Origin: CAZOGW01 sp964579415
GTDB taxonomy: Bacteria; Actinomycetota; Acidimicrobiia; Spongiisociales; UBA5794
DNA length: 64,000 nt
NCBI GenBank assembly: GCA_964579415.1
Contig: CAZOGW010000002.1
Coordinates: 1 to 64,000, forward strand
Reading direction: 5' to 3'
Below, piece by piece: positions 35,632-44,077 of this stretch; positions within the stretch are counted from its first letter, which is position 1, and every line of letters begins with the position of its first letter. Made by a program: the position numbers and the translations under genes. The notes under the pieces were generated by a model. That model saw only the letters and a program-made list of their open reading frames with translations. It was not told the origin of the DNA and made no database searches.

Positions 35632-35697
35632 CCGATCACACCTACGGTCGAGCGCTCTTCGGCGAGGAATCGGGCGCCATCATGCGCGGGATATCTC
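35632..35697 (-). pseudogene. Relic of a nucleotide-sugar dehydrogenase 5' end
   Basis: Aligns without gaps to 30328-30393, the start of the dehydrogenase gene and its leader, at about three quarters identity by eye. In the matching frame the minus strand reads HDGARFLAEERSTVGVIG against HDRARFFAEEPWTAGVIG in the intact gene. There is no start codon in that frame and similarity ends after the VIG of the Rossmann strand. It is best seen as the remnant of a duplicated dehydrogenase gene that once stood upstream of the glycosyltransferase. Confidence 0.6.
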
Positions 35698-35734
35698 CAT
35701 GGGACAGGACACGAATGAAGGGGCCACCACCGTG

Positions 35735-38194
35735 TCAGGGGATGCTCACCTTCACCTCGCATCTCGTCGCCGTGTCCGTGCCGGAGCCGCCGTGGCAGGT
35801 GTCGGTGTTGCCGCCTCCGCGGAGGTCGTCGGCGCCGCTGCCGCCGTACAGGGCGTCGGCGCCGGCTCCACCCCGGATCAGATCGGGACCGGCGTTCCCG
35901 TAGAGCGTGTCGTTCCCTGCCCCGCCGTCGACGGTGTCGCTGCCGTCGCCACCGCGCAGTATGTCGCCCCCGGCCTCCCCGTGAAGGGTGTCGTTACCCT
36001 TGCCTCCGTACAGAAGGTCGTCGCCGGTGCCGCCGAGGATCAAGTCGTTCCCGGTGTTTCCCCAGAGGCGGTCATGCCCTCCCCCGCCGTGCAGGTAGTC
36101 GCTGTCGCTGCCGCCGCGCAACCGGTCGTCCCCTCCGGCACCACGGAGCGTGTCGCGACCTGTGCCGCCCCCCAGCTTGTCGTTCCCGGGACCCCCGTAG
36201 AGCAGGTCGGCGTCGGAGCCGCCGCTGATCTCGTCGTCGCCCCGCTGGCCGTAGAGCCGGTCGACCCCGCCCTCACCGTAGAGGCGGTCCTTGCCGGTGC
36301 CGCCGAGGATCAGGTCGTCGCCGACCCCGCCATGGATCGTGTCGGCTCCGCTCCCCCCGAAGACCACGTCGTTGCCGGGACCGGCGTAGACGCGGTCGTT
36401 GCCGGAGCCTCCGCAGATCACGTCGTTACCGCCGCGGCCGTGGATCACATCGTGACCCCGCCCCGCCCAGATGATGTCATTCCCCTTGGTGCCGTAGATG
36501 ACGTCGTTGCCCGAGGTGCCCAGGATGGTGGCCCGCTCTCTGGTACACCACCACGCCTCGTTGTCGGCGGTGGCCGTATCGCACTTCCACCCGGCGGGGA
36601 CGAACCACGATGTCGGCGAGGCGCCAGGGATCGCCGTGTTGCCCAGGTACACGTCGAGGACGCCGTTGGTGCGGAGCAGGAACAGGTCGTCACGGCCGTC
36701 GCCGTCGAAGTCGTTGGCGAGGACGTCCGCCCAGGCGCCGGAGGCGGGCAGCGTCCTCGTCTCGTTGACTGTGCCATAGCCGTTGAGCAGGATGCGAACC
36801 TTGGCCCGGTCGATCGCATACAGGTCGGGCAGGTCGTCGACGTTGCGGTCGCCGAGGGTGAACTGCCACGAGCGAGTGTCGCCGAGCGGGGTTGCGGTGT
36901 CGGCGAGCTTGGACTTGTAGCCTCCCTTGCCGTTCCACACCTCGACCCGGGTGGCGGTCGCCGAACGGCGGATGACGAACAGGTCCTGCACGCCGTCGCG
37001 GTTGTGGTCTCCCAGCAGGTAGGCGGCGCCGGCCGAAGGCTTGACCGCGGTCGACAACTTCACGGTCTTCTTGAACTCCTTGGAGCGTAGAGCCACCTCC
37101 ATCGCCACCGTGGAGCCTTTGCTGTCGATGAACCAGATGTCGGTGCGGCCGTGGCGCTCGTAGTCGGCGTAGGCGACCAGGCGACCACGCCGCGTCACCG
37201 CCGGCACCACGAACGACGAGGCGGCGCAGGCCCGGTGCAGTTGGTGGGTGCGGGAGAACTCCACCAGGAGGGAGGTGCCGGCGTCGCCCACCTCTACGAC
37301 ATCGGCGAGGCCGTTGCCGGTGAAGTCGGCCAACGCCTGCGGCTTGCCCGCCTCCGTGGGACCGATGGCGGCGACGTCGTAGGTGGCGGCGAGGGTGGTG
37401 AAGTTGGCCGGGCTGGTGGTGGGCGGGTACGGCTTGGGGACGGTGCCGTAACCCGGGGTGGCGTTGGGGCCCATCCAACTGAAGTGCATGGTGTCCTTGA
37501 TGTCCATCCAGTCGCCGCCCCAGCAGAACCCGGCGTCGCGCCACGCCTGGACGAACCAGTCCGGCATGTCGGTGATCTTCGTGTTGTCGGAGCGGTAGGG
37601 GTTGGTGGTCCAGTTGATGTCGATGGTGGCGCCGAAGGTGTGGTTGGAGATGCTGAAGGAGCCACCCACCGTGCGCGGCACGTAGGTGGCGGTATCGCCG
37701 CTGCGGATGCGGTAAGGCTTACCGGGATTGGCGGCGGCAGCGGCGACGAGGTTGGCGCCTGCCTTCTGGAACGCCGGGAGCGCCCGCTCGTGGACCCTCA
37801 CCACCTTGCCGCCGCTCAGCGGCACGGTCCAGTTGACCAGTTCGCTCGAGAGCTGGCCGATGGTGCGCCCGAAGAAGTCGCCGCGGTACCCGCGTATCCG
37901 GTCCGGCGACGACAGCGGGCCGGAGCGGGTATGGAGCGGGTTCGACGTCGACGGGGGGCCGCAGCCCGCCGACTCGTTGAAGGAGGGGAACCCGCCACCT
38001 TCCCCGGCGAGTCCTTCCCCCAGCCCGTCGCCATGCGCCGGGTGATAACCCTCATGCTCGGGGGGGATCGGGTCGTCCGCAGGCTGGGACCAGGCCGGAG
38101 GCGCCGTCATCGTCACCAGGCCGAGCGCCATGGCAATCCCCACTACCCGCCGGCCACCACGGCGCAGTCCTTGATGAAGCTGTCGGCTCGTCAC
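35735..38194 (-). CDS. Secreted M15-type D,D-peptidase with VCBS and RTX repeats
   Basis: An 819-residue exported protein. After a signal peptide (basic RRGGRR, hydrophobic VVGIAMALGLVTM), residues about 100-260 match an M15 (VanY/endolysin-like) metallopeptidase. Zinc ligands are visible in SNHTFGATIDIN (His, Asp) and in MHFSW (His). It would cut the D-Ala or L-Ala-D-Glu type bond in peptidoglycan stems. Then come FG-GAP/VCBS-like repeats (ALADFTGNGLADVVEV, DFDGDGRDDLFLL) and about 270 residues of GGxGxD RTX repeats. The GTG at 38194 sits seven bases after TAGCCT, which selects it over a longer frame. Confidence 0.82.
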   Translation of the reverse strand: MTSRQLHQGLRRGGRRVVGIAMALGLVTMTAPPAWSQPADDPIPPEHEGYHPAHGDGLGEGLAGEGGGFPSFNESAGCGPPSTSNPLHTRSGPLSSPDRIRGYRGDFFGRTIGQLSSELVNWTVPLSGGKVVRVHERALPAFQKAGANLVAAAAANPGKPYRIRSGDTATYVPRTVGGSFSISNHTFGATIDINWTTNPYRSDNTKITDMPDWFVQAWRDAGFCWGGDWMDIKDTMHFSWMGPNATPGYGTVPKPYPPTTSPANFTTLAATYDVAAIGPTEAGKPQALADFTGNGLADVVEVGDAGTSLLVEFSRTHQLHRACAASSFVVPAVTRRGRLVAYADYERHGRTDIWFIDSKGSTVAMEVALRSKEFKKTVKLSTAVKPSAGAAYLLGDHNRDGVQDLFVIRRSATATRVEVWNGKGGYKSKLADTATPLGDTRSWQFTLGDRNVDDLPDLYAIDRAKVRILLNGYGTVNETRTLPASGAWADVLANDFDGDGRDDLFLLRTNGVLDVYLGNTAIPGASPTSWFVPAGWKCDTATADNEAWWCTRERATILGTSGNDVIYGTKGNDIIWAGRGHDVIHGRGGNDVICGGSGNDRVYAGPGNDVVFGGSGADTIHGGVGDDLILGGTGKDRLYGEGGVDRLYGQRGDDEISGGSDADLLYGGPGNDKLGGGTGRDTLRGAGGDDRLRGGSDSDYLHGGGGHDRLWGNTGNDLILGGTGDDLLYGGKGNDTLHGEAGGDILRGGDGSDTVDGGAGNDTLYGNAGPDLIRGGAGADALYGGSGADDLRGGGNTDTCHGGSGTDTATRCEVKVSIP

Positions 38195-38201
38195 CCAGGC
38201 G

Positions 38202-38207
38202 AGGCTA
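38202..38207 (-). promoter_or_regulatory. -10 box (TAGCCT), leaderless start of M15-RTX gene
   Basis: TAGCCT on the minus strand, seven bases, then GTG at 38194. Divergent from the promoter of the 38332 gene. Confidence 0.5.
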
Positions 38208-38289
38208 ACCCAGGTGGCGATATAGGCGACTTCCTCGCGGGCAGGCCCGTGCCCGGAAGCGGTTACTCCACGATGCCCTCCCCTGCCAC

Positions 38290-38295
38290 TACAAT
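38290..38295 (+). promoter_or_regulatory. -10 box (TACAAT) of 38332 gene
   Basis: TACAAT 36 bases before the ATG at 38332, with a GGGAGA ribosome site four bases before the ATG. This is a leadered promoter. Confidence 0.4.
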
Positions 38296-38331
38296 CCACC
38301 CGCCGCCGCCGGGCCATCCCCCGGGAGAACG

Positions 38332-41300
38332 ATGCACCGTTTCTTCAAACCTGCCATCCGCCCACTTCTGGAGGCGACGAAGCCTTCTCTGGTGGTGGAG
38401 ATCGGCAGCGACTGGGGCCACGGCACCGAACTGCTCGCCACCTGGTGCCACGCCAACGGGGCTGCCCTGCACATCGTGGACCCGCTCCCCAAGTACGACG
38501 TGGACGAGTGGGCGCAGCGATGGCCGGGATCCGTCACCTTCCACCTGGACTTGTCGCTCAACGCACTGGTCGATCTCGACGCCCCCGACATGGTGTGCAT
38601 CGACGGAGACCACAACTGGTACACGGTGTACCACGAGTTGGAGCTCCTGGCACGCTCGGCCAGCGAGGCGGGGCGCCCCTTCCCGCTGACGCTGTTCCAC
38701 GACGTGGCATGGCCCTACGGCCGCCGCGACCTCTACTACGACCCGGCCACGATCCCCGAGGCTCACCGCCATCCCTACCGCAAGGGAGGGCTGGTCCCCG
38801 GCCAGCGAGCGCTGACGGAGAGCGGCTTCAACGACCATCTCGACAACGCCCTCCACGAGGGGACGCTCCGCAACGGGGTTCGCACCGCCGTCGAGGACTT
38901 CGTCGCCGACCGCCCGCACCTGGCGCTCCACGTCGTTCCCGGCCTGCATGGACTCGGCATCGTCGTCGACGACGCCGCCGATGCGGCCGTGCACGAGGCC
39001 ATCGCCGACGTCACCGGCCCAAGCGGGCTGATGCGGGTGATCGAAGCCGTCGAGGAGGACCGGCTGGCACGGCTGCAGAGGCTGTCCGAGATGCAGAAGG
39101 AACTCGTGCAGGAACGGGAGCGCGCCGGGCGGACCCGGGCCGAGGCTGCGCACCACGCCGAGCGGGCAGAGGCGCTGGCGGCACAGGTGAGTGCGCTCGG
39201 CGAGAACCTCGCCGAGGCGCGGGCACAGGCCGCGGAACTGGAGACCCTCCTCACACGGACCCGGCTCCGGGTCAGGAAGGAGAAGCGGCTGGCGGCGAGA
39301 CGGCAGCGAGCACTCGACAAGAAGGTCCGGGCGCTCGACAGGTCCCAGCGGTCGCTCGCCACCGTCCGCAGCAGGCTCGATGCCGCCGAGGCGGAGTCAC
39401 GTGCCCTCAAGCGTCGGCTCGGGGCTGCCGAGGCCGACTACTCGCGGCTCCGCAACCGGCGCTCGGTGCGCCTCACGTTGCGGATGGCCTCCCTGTTCCG
39501 CCCGCTCTTCCGGCTTCGCCGCGGCCAGGGGTCCCGCAAGACGTCGACGCCGGCGACGTCGGCACGGGACGACGGCGCCAAGGAGGGCAAGCCAGGTAGC
39601 CGACCGCCCGCCGGGGCGACCGCGCCCGCCGACCCGGCGCCCGTAAGGCTGACGCCGTCGACCGCCGCAGCAGCACAGCCATCGCCGGAGGCCGCCGGCC
39701 GGCGCCGTCCACGACGGATCAGGTCGCCCCGGGCAGCCCGCGCCGGCCGGGCTCTCTGGGCGGGCTTCGGCGGCATCGCCTCCGCCGAACTGGACAAGCT
39801 GGTGCAGGCACGGCACGACTCCCCCGCCGAGGCTTCCCGTGCCGCCCTGGAACTGGCCAGGTGGTGGCGCTACCACGGCGACCTCGACAGGGCGCTGGAC
39901 CTGGCTCGCCTGAGCCGGGCGGCACGGCCTGACGCCCCCTGGTCACGGGACGGGCAGTTCCTCGAAGCAGACGTCCTCCACGAATTGGGGCTTGCCGAAG
40001 AGGGCCGGTACCTGCTCGACCACATGCTGGAGGGGGCACCCGACGACCCGCACCTGTTGTTGCGCCTTGCCAACACCTTCGCCTCACCGGCGGGGCCTGC
40101 CGGCGATCGGGACGACCTGACCCGGCTCGCCATCATCAATCAGGTCCTCGCCAACGCCGGGCTGTCTTCCCTCCGTCTCGCCGACGCCGGCAGGGGTTTG
40201 CGCATCGACAACCTCGCCGGGACCGGCCCCGAGCCGGTGCCGCACCAGGGCCCGGAGCCGCTGGTGTCGGTGGTCGTCCCGGCGTTCAACGCCTCCGACT
40301 GGTTGGCGACCTCGGTCGGTTCCATCCTGGCTCAGACTTGGCCGCGGATCGAGGTCGTCATCGTCGACGACGCCAGCAGCGACGGGACCGTCGAGGTGGC
40401 GCAGGAACTGGCAGCCCGGGATCGGCGGGTCCGGGTGCTCCGGCAATCGACCAACCGGGGCGCCTACGCGGCACGCAACCGGGGGGTGGCGTCGGCAACA
40501 GGCGACTTCGTCACCGTCAACGACTCCGACGACTGGTCCCACCCGGAGCGCATCGCCCGCGAGGTGCGGGCCCTGGTGGACGATCCCGACATCGTGGGTG
40601 TGATGCCCCACCGCAGCCGCGTCACCGCCGATCTGGTGTTCATCGAGCCCACGGTGCGGTCCCGCCCCGAACGGGTCATCCCCGACATCTCGTCGCTGAT
40701 GGTGCGCCGCGCCACCCTCGAAGAGGTGGGGCCGTGGGACGAGGTCCGCGCCGCCGGCGACCACGAGTTCGGCAAGCGGCTCGAGGCGTACTACGGCCCG
40801 GAGGCGGTGTTACGTATCCATCCCGAGGCGCCGATGTCGCTCTCCCTGCGCCTCCCCGAGTCGATCTCGGCGGCGGGAGCGACCTCCATCCTCTCCCGGC
40901 ATCACGTCATCGGGGCTCGGCGTCTCTACCACCAGGCGCTGGCACACTGGCACGACTCGCCGTCGTTCCGGGAGTCGCTGCCGTTCCGACCGGGAGAACC
41001 GCGACCCTTCCCCGCGCCGCGACCGATCACCGACGGGGATCCGGGCGGCACCCGAACCCGTCCCGACCTGGTGTTCCTCTCCGACTTCACCCCGTCCGGG
41101 GCCACCGCCGCCGCCGTCGAGGAGCTGGCGGCACAGTCGTCGGCCGGGCTTACGACGGCGCTCGTCCACAACCCGTCCTACCACGGGCGCTTCCTCGACC
41201 CCATCAGCGCCCGGGTCTGGGACGCCGCCGGCAGCACCGCCCTGCTGCTCGGCAAGGACGAGCGGATCGACACCGATCTCCTCGTCATCCGGGATCCCTG

Positions 41301-42093
41301 GATCGCCGAGCACTTCGTCGACGGCCTTCCCACCGTCACCGCCGCCCGCACCATCGTGGTCATCAACCGCCCACCGCACCGGTCGTCCGGGCGACCGGTC
41401 CCCGACCTGGACACGGTGATACGCAACGTGCGAGCTCGCTACGGTGACCAGGTCGTGTGGTACCCCGGCGATCCGTCGCTACGGCGGTCCCTGGAGGAGC
41501 TACGAACCGGCGCCGCGGGCGGCATCCGCCTCGCCGCCGAGGATTGGGCCGACGTCATCGACGTCGACGCGTGGCGGGGACCGCTGCGCCGGGTCGACGG
41601 CCCCACGGTCCGGGTCGGCCTGAGCCGCCGAGGCGCCCAACCGGAAAGGCAGGTCGGCCTCCCGGATCTCTCGGCCCATCTGCACCACGGCGACGTCACC
41701 ATCCACACTCTCGGAGAAGCCGAGTTCGGTGGCGGATCCCTGCCGGGTGCCGGGCCCGTCGATGACGCGGACCCGGTGAGGGACTTCCTCGACGGTCTCG
41801 ACATCTACGTCCACCTCGACGCCTCCACCGGGACAACCGATCGGACCTTGCTCGCCGCCCTCGCCGTGGGTATCCCGATCGTGACCGGCACCGGCCTCGC
41901 TCCGCTGCTGGGCCCGGCGGCCGTCTACGCCGCGCCCGAGGATGTGCTCGACGCCATCTTCGACCTCCGTGACGACCCGCGACGGTACGAAGCGCAGGTC
42001 CGCAGCGGCTGGCGCCTCGTCGAGGAACGATTCAGCCACCAGGCCCACATCGAGCGCCTCGGCGAGCTACGCGCCGGAATCACCCTGCTCTGA
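38332..42093 (+). CDS. Giant fusion: methyltransferase, coiled coil, TPR, GT2, GT-B-like
   Basis: A 1253-residue protein. Residues 1-215 are a class I methyltransferase (LVVEIGSDWGHGTELLA, DMVCIDGDHNWYTVYHEL). Residues 225-375 are a long coiled coil rich in Glu, Arg and Ala. A basic RNRRSVRLTLRMASLFRP tail comes next, then a low-complexity Pro/Ala linker. Helical repeats cover about 480-610. A GT2 domain runs from about 640 to 870 (VSVVVPAFNASDWL, VIVDDASSDGT, VNDSDDWSHPERI). The last 340 residues begin DLVFLSDFTPSG and resemble a divergent GT-B transferase. It may methylate and extend a glycan while scaffolded by the coil. Confidence 0.75.
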   Translation: MHRFFKPAIRPLLEATKPSLVVEIGSDWGHGTELLATWCHANGAALHIVDPLPKYDVDEWAQRWPGSVTFHLDLSLNALVDLDAPDMVCIDGDHNWYTVYHELELLARSASEAGRPFPLTLFHDVAWPYGRRDLYYDPATIPEAHRHPYRKGGLVPGQRALTESGFNDHLDNALHEGTLRNGVRTAVEDFVADRPHLALHVVPGLHGLGIVVDDAADAAVHEAIADVTGPSGLMRVIEAVEEDRLARLQRLSEMQKELVQERERAGRTRAEAAHHAERAEALAAQVSALGENLAEARAQAAELETLLTRTRLRVRKEKRLAARRQRALDKKVRALDRSQRSLATVRSRLDAAEAESRALKRRLGAAEADYSRLRNRRSVRLTLRMASLFRPLFRLRRGQGSRKTSTPATSARDDGAKEGKPGSRPPAGATAPADPAPVRLTPSTAAAAQPSPEAAGRRRPRRIRSPRAARAGRALWAGFGGIASAELDKLVQARHDSPAEASRAALELARWWRYHGDLDRALDLARLSRAARPDAPWSRDGQFLEADVLHELGLAEEGRYLLDHMLEGAPDDPHLLLRLANTFASPAGPAGDRDDLTRLAIINQVLANAGLSSLRLADAGRGLRIDNLAGTGPEPVPHQGPEPLVSVVVPAFNASDWLATSVGSILAQTWPRIEVVIVDDASSDGTVEVAQELAARDRRVRVLRQSTNRGAYAARNRGVASATGDFVTVNDSDDWSHPERIAREVRALVDDPDIVGVMPHRSRVTADLVFIEPTVRSRPERVIPDISSLMVRRATLEEVGPWDEVRAAGDHEFGKRLEAYYGPEAVLRIHPEAPMSLSLRLPESISAAGATSILSRHHVIGARRLYHQALAHWHDSPSFRESLPFRPGEPRPFPAPRPITDGDPGGTRTRPDLVFLSDFTPSGATAAAVEELAAQSSAGLTTALVHNPSYHGRFLDPISARVWDAAGSTALLLGKDERIDTDLLVIRDPWIAEHFVDGLPTVTAARTIVVINRPPHRSSGRPVPDLDTVIRNVRARYGDQVVWYPGDPSLRRSLEELRTGAAGGIRLAAEDWADVIDVDAWRGPLRRVDGPTVRVGLSRRGAQPERQVGLPDLSAHLHHGDVTIHTLGEAEFGGGSLPGAGPVDDADPVRDFLDGLDIYVHLDASTGTTDRTLLAALAVGIPIVTGTGLAPLLGPAAVYAAPEDVLDAIFDLRDDPRRYEAQVRSGWRLVEERFSHQAHIERLGELRAGITLL

Positions 42094-42143
42094 CCGGTCC
42101 GTTCAGATCCGGACGCCCATGCACGCACGGCTCTACCGGCCAC

Positions 42144-42164
42144 TGGCTACTGGCTACTGGCTAC
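42144..42164. repeat. Heptanucleotide repeat, TGGCTAC x3
   Basis: Three perfect copies between convergent genes. Same 7-base period and TAC/GG core as the TACTTGG arrays in the first 16 kb. Confidence 0.9.
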
Positions 42165-42208
42165 GCCGCCGGCCACCAGGAACGTCGCCGAAATTGACGC
42201 GGCGGCCC

Positions 42209-43930
42209 TCAGGCGCCCTCGTCCCCGGCCACAAGAGACACTTCCTCCGCGGTGAGCGTCGAGCGCCACACATCCAGGGCACGGCCCATCCCCGCCCACA
42301 TCGGATCGACCAGCGTGACGTCGCCGGATCCCCACTCCGGCAGTGGACCGTCGAGCACGTAACGTGACCGGAAGTCGTGCCCGTCGACGATGAACTCGTC
42401 GAACAACCTCACGTTGTCTGCCCGGACCGCGCCCATCAAGGCGCGGCGGCCGTCCTCGGTGAGGAGCCGCGGTCGACCGGTACGGAGCGTGCCCTGTGAC
42501 TTCTGCAGGTTGCGTCGTACCGCCTCCCGCTCCTCGACTTCGAGCAGCGGTGCCAGCACCAGGGCGACGAGCAGCTCGCGTTCGGAGAAGCTCACATTGT
42601 GGACCGGGGGTTTGTCGACCCTCAGTTCGACGCCGAGTCTGGAGGTCATGGCGTCGATGACCCCGGTGGGACCGCGGGCGGCGAGATGCTCGTAGGGGAC
42701 GACGGTGAGGGAGCGGTCGAGGCGATCTCGGAGCAACTCGAGCACCGGCGTCCAGGTGAGCTGCGACGCGTCGACCCTGTCGAGGAAGGCATCGAAGGTC
42801 TTGGAGCCCCCCGCCTGCACCGACTGCACGTAGTAGGACTCGAGGAAGTCGGCCTGGTTGCGTACCGCGAACACAACGGACACGTCGGTGCCCGCCAGCG
42901 CCTCGGCGAGGATGTCGACTCGCCGCGGTGCGTTCTGATAGAGAGGTCCGTCGAGCCGTGGCGAGGGGGCGCCGATGAGGGACTCGTCCGACACGAACAC
43001 CGCGGCCGACTCCCGGACACTGCCCAGGTCGGCTGCCAGCGCCCGCGCCGCTTCCGCCCGGGCGCCCTCGTCTCCTTTCGAAGCCGTCCTCACCAGCTTG
43101 AGGGCTTCGGTGAGCGGGCCACTGCTGCGAATCTGGCACACCCACCCCTGCAGCGCCAGCTCGTCGCCGTGCCTGCGGAAGAACCGCTGTAGCGAGGTGG
43201 TGCCCGTCTTCGAGGCGCCCAGGTGAAGCACGACCCGGCGGCGATGATTCCCGTCACCTGCGTCGGATTCTCGACGGGTCCGGACCCAGACCGACGTCAG
43301 GGCGGCCCGGCTCTCCGCATCGACCCCGGAGCCGGGGTGGAAGTCCTGGCGGTGGTAGTCCCCGGCATCGAGCTGCCCGACGAGGGCCGTCACCGCGTCG
43401 GCCGGCGAACCGACGTGGTGCACCAGCACGACCTTCGGCTGGTGGCGGGCGACGGCGGCGGCAACCTGGGCGCCTCCATCCGGGTGGGAGACGGCGTCGA
43501 AGAACACCGCGTCGACACGCTCGGCAAGGTGGAACGGCTCGTGTTCCGCACCGACGACATGGAGGCGCCAGCGGTCCATCAGCTCGGGACTGCGGCGCAT
43601 CGCGTCGAGGACGACCAGGGCCCAGCCGGGATCGGATTCGACGGTATGGAGAACGGCTACCTTGTCACACCAGTACGGGGTCGCGGCACCGCCGCCCCAT
43701 TCCAATCCGGTCATCCCGGGATCCAGCTGGGAAGCGGCGAACCCGGCCGCCCCCCCGGCGAGTTGCGGCGAGGCGTCACGGAACCGGCGCGCCTCGGCCG
43801 CCTCCAACGGTGACACCATCGCCTGGCGAGCCGTGACCTCGGTCTCGAGCCGGTCGATGCGACCGAGGACGTCCGCGGTGGACTGCTTCACCACCGCGTC
43901 GCCCCTGAGACGCTTCCATAGCTCGCTCAC
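42209..43930 (-). CDS. Methyltransferase-like plus sulfotransferase fusion
   Basis: A 573-residue protein. The N-terminal 225 residues contain a Rossmann-like GLEWGGGAATPYWCDKV motif and the HTVESDPGWA acidic turn, both typical of class I methyltransferases. From about 240 a sulfotransferase domain starts: VVLHLGASKTGTTSLQRFFRRH is the PAPS phosphosulfate loop and VVFAVRNQADFLESYYVQS the 3'-phosphate site. It could both methylate and sulfate an acceptor. The GTG at 43930 has GGAAGG nine bases upstream. The frame stays open far upstream, but that stretch is antisense to the 44078 gene and lacks domain motifs. Confidence 0.75.
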   Translation of the reverse strand: MSELWKRLRGDAVVKQSTADVLGRIDRLETEVTARQAMVSPLEAAEARRFRDASPQLAGGAAGFAASQLDPGMTGLEWGGGAATPYWCDKVAVLHTVESDPGWALVVLDAMRRSPELMDRWRLHVVGAEHEPFHLAERVDAVFFDAVSHPDGGAQVAAAVARHQPKVVLVHHVGSPADAVTALVGQLDAGDYHRQDFHPGSGVDAESRAALTSVWVRTRRESDAGDGNHRRRVVLHLGASKTGTTSLQRFFRRHGDELALQGWVCQIRSSGPLTEALKLVRTASKGDEGARAEAARALAADLGSVRESAAVFVSDESLIGAPSPRLDGPLYQNAPRRVDILAEALAGTDVSVVFAVRNQADFLESYYVQSVQAGGSKTFDAFLDRVDASQLTWTPVLELLRDRLDRSLTVVPYEHLAARGPTGVIDAMTSRLGVELRVDKPPVHNVSFSERELLVALVLAPLLEVEEREAVRRNLQKSQGTLRTGRPRLLTEDGRRALMGAVRADNVRLFDEFIVDGHDFRSRYVLDGPLPEWGSGDVTLVDPMWAGMGRALDVWRSTLTAEEVSLVAGDEGA

Positions 43931-44077
43931 GTTACGCGCCTTCCCGTCACACACCGCGATCCGGTACCCGGCCGAAACCCGGCCATCGGTGTAAGACGGC
44001 ACCTTAGGACGTACGCGGATCGCGGTGACCCTAAAATGCCGGTCGCTCTTCTTCCCCCACCAGCGAGGTGCCGGTTC

